Positions 5,314-10,416 of a stretch of DNA of 10,416 nt are shown here, piece after piece. The stretch covers positions 1-10,416 of the forward strand of contig CBDURF010000129.1 of assembly GCA_965369705.1 (NCBI GenBank), written 5' to 3'. The notes beneath the pieces were generated by a model, which had not been told where the DNA came from, searched no databases, and saw only the letters and a program-made list of their open reading frames with translations. Positions within the stretch are counted from its first letter, which is position 1. Each line of letters begins with the position of its first letter. Both the position numbers and the translations under genes were made by a program. Origin of the DNA: JAGLCY01 sp965369705. GTDB lineage: Bacteria > Krumholzibacteriota > Krumholzibacteriia > LZORAL124-64-63.

Positions 5314-7104
5314 ATGAAGACTTCGGGTCGGATCTTCACGATGTTCGCCCTGCTGGCCGGTGTCCTGACCCTGGCCGGTGACGCCGACGCCCGGCAGACC
5401 CCCTTCGAAGAATCAGCCGGCCGACGTACCCCCACCTACGAAGAAACGATGGCCTGGTTCGCCGACCTGGCGGCCGACAGTCCGCTCATCGAACTGACGT
5501 CCTTTGGAACCAGCCCCCAGGGTCGCTCGTTGCCCCTGGTCATCGCCGACCGGGAGGGCCGATTCGCCGCCGCCGCCCACGGTGACCGCGAAGACCGCGT
5601 GGTATTGCTGGTGGAGGCCTGCATCCACGCGGGCGAATCCTGCGGCAAGGACGCCGGCATGCTGTTGCTGCGGGACCTGGCCGAAAACCCCGACCTGGCT
5701 TCCACGCTGCTGGACAAGGTCACGTTCCTGTTCGTTCCCATCTTCAACGTGGACGGACACGAGCGTTTCGGACCCCACAACCGCATCAACCAGAATGGTC
5801 CCGAGGAAATGGGTTGGCGGGTCACGGGTCAGAACCTGAACCTGAACCGCGATTTCCTGAAGGCCGACACTCCCGAGATGCGGGCTTGGCTCGGCATGTT
5901 CAACGAATGGTTGCCGGACTTCTTCATCGACATTCACTCCACCGACGGCGCGGACTATCAGTACGCCATCACCTACAGCATGGAGACCAGAGGCAACATG
6001 GATCCCGGGCTGACCGCCTGGACCATCGCCTACCAGGATGGAATGAACGAGGCCATGGCCGCCGACGGGTATCCCATGGCGCCCTATGTCGCCTTCAGGA
6101 AATGGCACGACCCGTGCAGCGGCCTGCGGACCTGGGTGGCGTCCCCCCGGTTCAGCCAGGGTTACACCGCCCTGCAGAACCGGCCGGGTCTGCTGATCGA
6201 AACACACATGCTGAAGGATTACCCGACGCGAGTCGAAAGCACCCTCAAGCTGGTGACCCACACCATGCGCTGGTTGAACACGGAAGCCGGACGGCTGCAC
6301 GGCCTGGTCACGGCGGCGGATGAAACCACGGCCGGTCCGGAGTTTCGCGCCGCGCCGTTTCCCCTGGGTTTCGAGCTGGCCGAAGATTCCACGACGGTCG
6401 CGTTCGCCGGCGTGGCCTACGAAACGATCACCAGCGAGGTGACGGGCGGCGAGTGGAACCGGTTCACCGGCGAACCAGAAACCATGGCGCTCCAGTTTTT
6501 CGGCAAACACACGCCAGCGGTGACAGCCGATCTTCCCGAAGCCTATATCATCCCGCCTGAATGGACCGAGGCGATCGAACGCCTGGCGGCCCACGGCGTG
6601 GAATTCACGCGGTTGGCCTCGCCCGCGGAACTGGAAATCCGCACCTGGAAGTTCTCCGAGGCGAAGTGGCGGGAACGTCCCTATGAGGGGCGTCACCCGG
6701 TGACCTTCACGGCCGAATCCCTGACGGAGATCCGATTCTTTCCCGCCGGATCGGTCGTGGTGGACATGAACCAGCGGGCCGCTCGCGTTGCTGCCCACCT
6801 TCTGGAACCCAAGGCCCCCGACTCGCTGGTGCAGTGGGGACTTTTCGACGCGATCTTCGAGCGGGTGGAATACGTGGAGTCCTACGTCATCGAGGAGATG
6901 ATCACCGAAATGCTGGCCGAAAACCCGGCTTTGGCGGTGGAGCTGGCCGAACGCAAGGCCGCTGACCCGGAATTCGCCGCCGATCCCTGGGCGATCCGGT
7001 ACTGGTTCTACGCCAAGACGCCCTACTATGATCAGCGAGTGGGGATTTATCCTGTTGGGAGCCTGGATTCCCGTGAGGTGGTGGGTGGGCTGCGCTTGGA
7101 GTAG
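5314..7104 (+). CDS. Secreted M14-family zinc carboxypeptidase
   Basis: A 596-aa protein with a signal peptide (about 1-27, GRIFTMFALLAGVLTLAGDADA), so periplasmic or secreted. The N-terminal catalytic domain (about 40-320) has the M14 zinc site: the HxxE pair His105/Glu108 in IHAGE and the third ligand His208 in FFIDIHST. Asn178-Arg179 in NLNRD matches the substrate-carboxylate-binding pair, and Glu296 in LLIETH is the candidate catalytic base. All essential residues are present, so an active metallocarboxypeptidase is expected. The C-terminal half (about 330-596) is a family-specific extension without a recognised domain. The ATG at 5314 follows AAGGATGG. No promoter was found with confidence in 5230-5313. 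The last codons and stop (7098-7104) form the base of hairpin element 3. It may serve protein or peptidoglycan-peptide turnover; the substrate cannot be read from sequence. Confidence 0.9.
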   Translation: MKTSGRIFTMFALLAGVLTLAGDADARQTPFEESAGRRTPTYEETMAWFADLAADSPLIELTSFGTSPQGRSLPLVIADREGRFAAAAHGDREDRVVLLVEACIHAGESCGKDAGMLLLRDLAENPDLASTLLDKVTFLFVPIFNVDGHERFGPHNRINQNGPEEMGWRVTGQNLNLNRDFLKADTPEMRAWLGMFNEWLPDFFIDIHSTDGADYQYAITYSMETRGNMDPGLTAWTIAYQDGMNEAMAADGYPMAPYVAFRKWHDPCSGLRTWVASPRFSQGYTALQNRPGLLIETHMLKDYPTRVESTLKLVTHTMRWLNTEAGRLHGLVTAADETTAGPEFRAAPFPLGFELAEDSTTVAFAGVAYETITSEVTGGEWNRFTGEPETMALQFFGKHTPAVTADLPEAYIIPPEWTEAIERLAAHGVEFTRLASPAELEIRTWKFSEAKWRERPYEGRHPVTFTAESLTEIRFFPAGSVVVDMNQRAARVAAHLLEPKAPDSLVQWGLFDAIFERVEYVESYVIEEMITEMLAENPALAVELAERKAADPEFAADPWAIRYWFYAKTPYYDQRVGIYPVGSLDSREVVGGLRLE

Positions 7105-7223
7105 CAGGTGGCCATCATCCCCTGACCATACCTTCCCCTGCTGGAAACGTCCTCGCCCGAGTTCTGCGGATTGTTTCCAGCAGGGGAAGGTATGGTCGGG
7201 GGATGATGGCCACCTGCTACTCC
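7098..7223 (+). repeat. Long hairpin with conserved apex, element 3
   Basis: Arms 7098-7148 and 7173-7223 pair over 51 positions. The single non-Watson-Crick position (T7122 opposite G7199) is a G-U wobble in RNA. The 24-nt loop (7149-7172) holds GTCCTC (7149-7154) and CTGCGGATT (7164-7172) around CTC-gccc-GAG pairing. The arms are unrelated to those of elements 1 and 2. The left arm includes the last sense bases and the TAG stop (7102-7104) of the carboxypeptidase gene, so the right arm holds an inverted copy of coding sequence. No U-tract follows (CTGACCCGGG). As RNA it would be a 51-bp duplex, a potential RNase III substrate and exonuclease block. Confidence 0.93.
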
Positions 7224-7355
7224 TGACCCGGGTAACAATTACTTTGGGTTGTGCTTCTGAAATTGTGTTTGGCCGGTAATCCCACCACGGCAATTCCACT
7301 GTAAGGGTCAAAGACATATTGGAGGTTCCCGTTTGGACCTCAGATTATTAACTCA

Positions 7356-7430
7356 TTTGTTTTCAATAGGTTGTATTTTTCAAAAGTGCCCCCGGGGCCA
7401 CTTTCTAAAGCTATTTTGTTTGTTTTCAAT
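7356..7430 (+). repeat. 12-bp direct repeat pair
   Basis: TTTGTTTTCAAT occurs at 7356-7367 and 7419-7430, start to start 63 bp. The similarity continues imperfectly for about ten more bases on the right of each copy (…GGTTGTATT against …GTGTTATAAT). The pair brackets the GC-rich palindrome at 7383-7404. Such spacing, about six helical turns, could suit protein binding, or the pair may mark a small insertion. The sequence is low in complexity, so chance is possible. Confidence 0.45.
7383..7404. repeat. 22-bp near-palindrome
   Basis: AAAGTG-C-CCCCGGGG-C-CACTTT is self-complementary except for one C-C pair. It is a GC-rich core in an AT-rich surrounding. It could be a dimeric-protein binding site or a small hairpin; there is no evidence for either. 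Confidence 0.5.
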
Positions 7431-7431
7431 G

Positions 7432-7440
7432 TGTTATAAT
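7432..7440 (+). promoter_or_regulatory. Extended -10 promoter candidate
   Basis: TGTTATAAT contains a perfect TATAAT (7435-7440) with the TGn extension one base upstream. That can support transcription without a good -35, and none is visible at 7411-7417. Transcription would start near 7447 on the plus strand and run into the 13-bp inverted repeat, then towards the hairpin at 7605-7623. Confidence 0.4.
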
Positions 7441-7463
7441 ATTAAATCGGCCTTTGTGGTGTT

Positions 7464-7519
7464 TTTGACAACATATCTATTGTCAGATGTCCGTAAAAGT
7501 AAACAAATATGTTGTCAAA
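7464..7519 (+). repeat. 13-bp inverted repeat with 30-nt loop
   Basis: TTTGACAACATAT (7464-7476) and ATATGTTGTCAAA (7507-7519) are exact reverse complements. Pairing extends to the outer GTG/CAC if two T residues bulge. It may be the central stem of a small RNA, or an operator. TTGTCA/TTGACA words recur nearby (7479-7485, 7529-7535). Confidence 0.6.
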
Positions 7520-7604
7520 CACGCAGCCATTGACAAAATAAATGTCGTCCCAAATCGCCCCCTGGGGGGTGATTTTCGCAGTGATATTTTTTATCCAGGC
7601 GTAC

Positions 7605-7623
7605 AAACCCGTCGGCGGGTTTT
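7605..7623. terminator. Terminator-like hairpin, possibly bidirectional
   Basis: AAACCCG-tcgg-CGGGTTT followed by one more T: a 7-bp stem with an A-tract on one side and a T-tract on the other. Outer AGGC/GCCT (7597-7600 and 7627-7630) can add a lower stem. On the plus strand it could end a transcript from 7447; on the minus strand it lies 114 nt past the ettA stop. The T-tract is short, so efficiency is uncertain. Confidence 0.4.
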
Positions 7624-7736
7624 CCTGCCTTGATATCCAATATCCCAGCGCGCCTGGAACCGTCGTAAAAGACGTCGATCCTGCCGGACACAATTTCAGA
7701 GGCACAACCATTACCTTACGGGATCAAGAATACCCG

Positions 7737-9416
7737 CTACCCATGCGTCAACTTGCGATACTTGATCCTGTGCGGTTGGTCGGCATCCTCACCCAACCGA
7801 CGCCGACGATCCGCCTCGTATTCGGAATAGCTGCCCTCGAACCAGGCCACGTTGCTGTCGCCCTCGAAAGCGAGGGTGTGGGTGCAAATCCGATCCAGGA
7901 ACCAGCGATCATGACTGACCACCATGAGGCAGCCGCCGAACTGGATCAACGCGTCCTCAAGCGCGCGCAGGGTGTCGACGTCCAGGTCGTTGGTGGGCTC
8001 ATCCAGCAGGATCAGGTTCGCACCGCTCTTCAACAGGCGGGCCAAGTGCACCCGATTGCGCTCGCCGCCCGACAGGGTGCCGACCTTGCGCTGCTGGTCG
8101 TGCCCCTTGAAGTTGAAGCCCGAGCAGTAGGCGCGGCTGTTGACCATCACGCCGCCCAGATCCAATTCCTCGGCGCCGCCGGAGATGTTTTCCCAGACCG
8201 TCTTCTCGCCGTCCAGGTCGTCGCGGCTCTGGTCGACGTAGGCCAGTTGCACGGTATCACCAATGGTCAGTTCGCCGCTGTCGGGGGTTTCCTCGCCGGT
8301 GATCATGCGCATCAGGGTGGTCTTGCCCGCGCCGTTGGGCCCGACCACGCCGACGATGCCGCCGCGCGGCAGGTGGAAATTCAGGTCGTCGAACAGCAAT
8401 GTCTCGCCGTAGGCCTTGCGCACCTTTTCAGCCTTCACCACGATGTTCCCCAACCGCTCGCCCGCGGGGATGCGAATCTGCGCGGCGCTCTGCCGCATCT
8501 CGCGCTCCTGGCTGACCAGTTCCTCGTACTGACTGACGCGCGCCTTGCTTTTCTTCTGCCGGGCCTTCTGCGAGGCGTTGACCCATTCCAGTTCCCGTTC
8601 GAGGGTCTTCAGGCGCTTGTTGTCCTTTTTCTCCTTCTCACGCAGCTTCTGCTGTTTCTGCTCCAGCCAGGATGAGTAATTGCCTTCCCAGGGGATGCCG
8701 TGGCCCATGTCCAGCTCCAGGATCCAGCCGGTGACGTTGTCCAGGAAGTAGCGGTCGTGAGTCACGATCACGACGGTGCCTTCGTATTCGCGCAGATGGC
8801 GCTCCAGCCAGGCCACCGACTCGGCGTCCAGATGGTTGGTGGGCTCGTCCAGCAGCAGCAGATCGGGTTTCTGCAGCAGCAGGCGGCACAGGGCCACGCG
8901 GCGCAATTCGCCCCCGGACAGTGTCGACACGTCGGCATCGCCGGGCGGGCAGCGCAGGGCGTCCATGGCAATCTCCAGGTGGCGGTCCAGGTCCCAGCCT
9001 TCGGCCGCGTCGATCTGGTCCTGGAGTTTGCCCATCTCCTCCATCAGCTTGTTCATCTGGTCGTCGTCGACCGGTTCGCACATCTTCATGCTGACCTCGT
9101 TGAAGCGGTCGAGCTTGGCCTTCATTTCGGCCACGCCCTCTTCGACGTTGCCCTTGACGTCCTTGGTGGCGTCAAGCTGCGGCTCCTGGGCCAGGTAACC
9201 CACCTTGATGGACGGATCGGGTTTGGCCTCGCCGATGAAGTCATCGTCGAGCCCGGCCATGATCTTCAGCAAGGTCGATTTTCCCGAGCCGTTCAGTCCG
9301 ATGACGCCGATCTTGGCGCCGGGAAAAAACGAGAGCCAGATGCCCTTGAGGATTTCCTTGCCGGGGGGCACGATCTTTTTCAGCCCCTGCATGGTGTAGA
9401 TGTATTGCTGAGCCAT
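7737..9416 (-). CDS. ettA: ABC-F translational factor EttA
   Basis: Energy-dependent translational throttle protein of 559 aa, close to the usual 555. It is a soluble ABC-F ATPase that binds the ribosomal E site and gates the first elongation steps according to the ATP/ADP state. Domain 1 has Walker A GLNGSGKST (40-48), signature LSGGE (166-170) and Walker B LLLLDEPTNHLD (187-198). The insertion at about 95-160 (MCEPVDDDQMNKLMEEMGKL…AAEGWDLDRHLE) is the EttA arm that contacts the L1 stalk. The inter-domain linker (about 250-320) is highly charged. Domain 2 has Walker A GPNGAGKTT (359-367), signature LSGGE (448-452) and Walker B LILLDEPTNDLD (468-479). Start choice: the frame is open to 9527, but MAQQYIYTMQGLKKIVPP matches the family N-terminus, so 9416 is used; GAAGGACGG lies upstream. 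It is probably monocistronic and divergent from the membrane-protein gene. Confidence 0.96.
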   Translation of the reverse strand: MAQQYIYTMQGLKKIVPPGKEILKGIWLSFFPGAKIGVIGLNGSGKSTLLKIMAGLDDDFIGEAKPDPSIKVGYLAQEPQLDATKDVKGNVEEGVAEMKAKLDRFNEVSMKMCEPVDDDQMNKLMEEMGKLQDQIDAAEGWDLDRHLEIAMDALRCPPGDADVSTLSGGELRRVALCRLLLQKPDLLLLDEPTNHLDAESVAWLERHLREYEGTVVIVTHDRYFLDNVTGWILELDMGHGIPWEGNYSSWLEQKQQKLREKEKKDNKRLKTLERELEWVNASQKARQKKSKARVSQYEELVSQEREMRQSAAQIRIPAGERLGNIVVKAEKVRKAYGETLLFDDLNFHLPRGGIVGVVGPNGAGKTTLMRMITGEETPDSGELTIGDTVQLAYVDQSRDDLDGEKTVWENISGGAEELDLGGVMVNSRAYCSGFNFKGHDQQRKVGTLSGGERNRVHLARLLKSGANLILLDEPTNDLDVDTLRALEDALIQFGGCLMVVSHDRWFLDRICTHTLAFEGDSNVAWFEGSYSEYEADRRRRLGEDADQPHRIKYRKLTHG

Positions 9417-9463
9417 CGCGGAATACCGTCCTTCAGAAACAATTCGTAGTGAATATCGTTGGT

Positions 9464-9491
9464 TTGCCTGGGTAAGGTTCCCGGATATAGT
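9464..9491 (+). promoter_or_regulatory. Possible promoter of the divergent membrane-protein gene
   Basis: TTGCCT (9464-9469, 4/6 match) and TATAGT (9486-9491, 5/6 match) with a 16-bp spacer lie in the 125-bp divergent gap. The implied leader is about 45 nt. No clear matching promoter for ettA was seen on the other strand. Confidence 0.4.
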
Positions 9492-9541
9492 CATAAAGGC
9501 GGGACGGATCGGCAACCAGAATTCCAACAGGGGAGATTGAT

Positions 9542-10416
9542 ATGGCCGGCACGGGCAAGAAATGGTTCATCGGCTGCGGCATCGGTTGCGGCCTTGTTGT
9601 CCTGATGATTGCCGGCATCGGCACGGTCGGTTATTTCGGCGTGAAGCGTTTTAAAGATCGCACCGACAGGATCGAGGTCACCTTCAACAGGATGGACGCC
9701 GAGTACGGTCACCCCTCCGAATTCACGCCCGAGATCGATGGACGCATTTCCGCCGACCGGATGGAGGTCTTTCTGGCCGTGCGCGATGATATTCAGCCGG
9801 TGCAACAGGAGGTGTCCGGATTATTCCTGACCCTGGACGGCACCGACGGATCGGGATGGATGGCCAAGGCACAGGCCGGCCTGAAGTTCATTCCTTCGCT
9901 GTTGATCTTCATCGAAGAACGCAACCAGATCATGCTGGACCACGGCATGGGCGTGGGCGAGTACCAGTACATCTATGCCCTGGCCTATTACGGGCTGCTG
10001 GGTAAGGACCCCTCGGACGGCCCGGGATTCACGGTCGCATCAGACGATGATGATCACCAGGAGAAAGGCTGGCGCTGGGAAGTCAACGCCGGGAGCAAGG
10101 ACAAGGAAAAGGAAATCCGCGCCAAGCGCGAACGTGAGGTCCGCCGTTTCGTGAACCGGGTGCAGAGCGGGGTATTGGCCAACCAGTTGGAGGCTCTCGA
10201 CACGCATGCGGGAGACCTGGACGGCCTGGATTTCGATATTTGGCGCGCGGAGCTGGCGGCCGAGGCCGCGGCCATGGATCGTGAATCCCTGCGTTTGTTA
10301 TGGGAAGAGGGGCTGCCGGTGCAGATCCGCGACTCGCTGGAGCCTTACCGGGGTCGCCTGGACGCAACCTACGACGATATGACCAGCATTTTGGAGATGG
10401 GGTTGGTGGAGCACGA
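9542..10416 (+). CDS. Unrecognised membrane-anchored protein, 3' end outside the window
   Basis: The open frame runs from ATG 9542 to the window edge without a stop (291 complete codons seen). It begins MAGTGKKWF, followed by one transmembrane segment rich in Gly and Cys (about 9-33, IGCGIGCGLVVLMIAGIGTVGYF) and then VKRFKDRTDRI, so it is anchored at the inner membrane. The rest is mainly soluble and helical. Notable parts are SEFTPEIDGRISADRMEVFLAVRDDI (about 59-84), an acidic patch SDDDDH, a Lys/Arg/Glu-rich charged segment SKDKEKEIRAKREREVRRFV (about 184-203, coiled-coil-like) and Ala/Glu-rich helices. AGGGGAG sits 6 nt before the ATG, and codon use resembles the neighbouring genes. It is divergent from ettA. 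I recognise no family; proteins with this membrane-anchor-plus-helical layout are common hypotheticals in uncultured GC-rich bacteria. Confidence 0.8.
   Translation, partial: MAGTGKKWFIGCGIGCGLVVLMIAGIGTVGYFGVKRFKDRTDRIEVTFNRMDAEYGHPSEFTPEIDGRISADRMEVFLAVRDDIQPVQQEVSGLFLTLDGTDGSGWMAKAQAGLKFIPSLLIFIEERNQIMLDHGMGVGEYQYIYALAYYGLLGKDPSDGPGFTVASDDDDHQEKGWRWEVNAGSKDKEKEIRAKREREVRRFVNRVQSGVLANQLEALDTHAGDLDGLDFDIWRAELAAEAAAMDRESLRLLWEEGLPVQIRDSLEPYRGRLDATYDDMTSILEMGLVEH

Larger units (their letters stand above)
7447..7623 (+). ncRNA. Possible small RNA
   Basis: Hypothesis only. A transcript of about 175 nt would start at the extended -10 promoter (7432-7440), contain the 13-bp hairpin (7464-7519) and end at the terminator-like hairpin (7605-7623). 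No known RNA family is recognised and no conservation can be judged from one sequence. Confidence 0.2.
7224..7736. other. AT-rich gene-poor stretch
   Basis: About 510 bp between hairpin element 3 and the end of ettA. Roughly 7330-7550 is clearly more AT-rich than the flanking genes. It holds a 12-bp direct repeat, a 22-bp near-palindrome, an extended -10 promoter, a 13-bp inverted repeat and a terminator-like hairpin, each listed separately. A 66-codon frame from TTG at 7333, with GGAGG 7 nt upstream, gives a Cys/Phe/Lys-rich product typical of translated AT-rich noncoding DNA, so I do not call it a gene. No transposase remnant is recognised. The composition suggests acquired or relaxed DNA. 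Confidence 0.5.

Noticed and set aside
1..7223. The three hairpins as integron attC sites, CRISPR repeats or ordinary REP/MITE copies
   Set aside because: No attC core boxes, no regular repeat-spacer array, and the stems are not shared between copies as they are in REP or MITE families.
1..7223. The three hairpins as inverted chimeras from whole-genome amplification
   Set aside because: Random chimeras would not share the same 15 apical bases, orientation and stop-codon placement. Read-level checking would still be sensible.
5413..7317. 634-codon minus-strand open frame
   Set aside because: Antisense to the M14 carboxypeptidase, which has a signal peptide and the full catalytic motif set.
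7333..7533. 66-codon frame with TTG start and GGAGG upstream
   Set aside because: Product is Cys/Phe/Lys-rich with no recognisable domain, as expected of translated AT-rich DNA. The Shine-Dalgarno could be chance.
7442..7711. 89-codon minus-strand frame downstream of ettA, considered as a transposase or gene remnant
   Set aside because: No family recognised, runs through the 13-bp inverted repeat and the terminator-like hairpin, and lacks a good ribosome binding site.
7542..8675. 377-codon plus-strand open frame
   Set aside because: Mostly antisense shadow of ettA; high GC at codon position three on the real strand keeps the opposite frame open.

Overview
The window looks like chromosomal DNA from a GC-rich Gram-negative (diderm) bacterium. 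Support comes from cleavable signal peptides, a putative outer-membrane beta-barrel protein ending in an aromatic residue, a PerR-type regulator with its 2-Cys peroxiredoxin, a membrane-anchored ECF sigma/anti-sigma pair, and EttA. The ECF sigma/anti-sigma/DUF4097 operon and the style of the barrel protein recall uncultured FCB-group or Gemmatimonadota/Krumholzibacteriota-like lineages. That placement is an impression, not a determination.

Layout from left to right. (1) 1-106: a large hairpin just downstream of the peroxiredoxin gene. (2) 116-1249, minus strand: perR followed by a 2-Cys peroxiredoxin, probably one peroxide-stress operon. A sigma70-type promoter upstream of perR carries a Fur/PerR-like palindrome in its spacer. 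(3) 1471-3548, plus strand: ECF sigma factor, overlapping single-pass putative anti-sigma factor, and secreted DUF4097 protein, followed by a second large hairpin at 3559-3660. (4) 3951-5135, plus strand: putative outer-membrane beta-barrel protein with a long leader and a conventional intrinsic terminator. (5) 5314-7104, plus strand: secreted M14-family zinc carboxypeptidase, whose stop codon lies inside a third large hairpin (7098-7223). (6) 7224-7736: AT-rich gene-poor stretch with direct repeats, a palindrome, an extended -10 promoter, a long inverted repeat and a terminator-like hairpin, possibly a small RNA locus. (7) 7737-9416, minus strand: ettA. (8) 9542 to the window end, plus strand: an unrecognised membrane-anchored protein, divergent from ettA and cut by the window edge.

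The most striking observation is the family of three long hairpins at gene 3' ends. Stems are 33, 37 and 51 bp, almost perfectly paired, and unrelated to one another in sequence. The apical loops share the same core, GTCCTC-(9 to 22 nt)-CTGCGGATT, always in the same orientation relative to the upstream gene. In each case the stem base lies within about 10 nt of the upstream stop codon. None is followed by a U-tract, unlike the ordinary terminator at 5194-5229. A conserved apex on unique stems is the reverse of ordinary REP/MITE repeats, and I do not recognise it as a described family.
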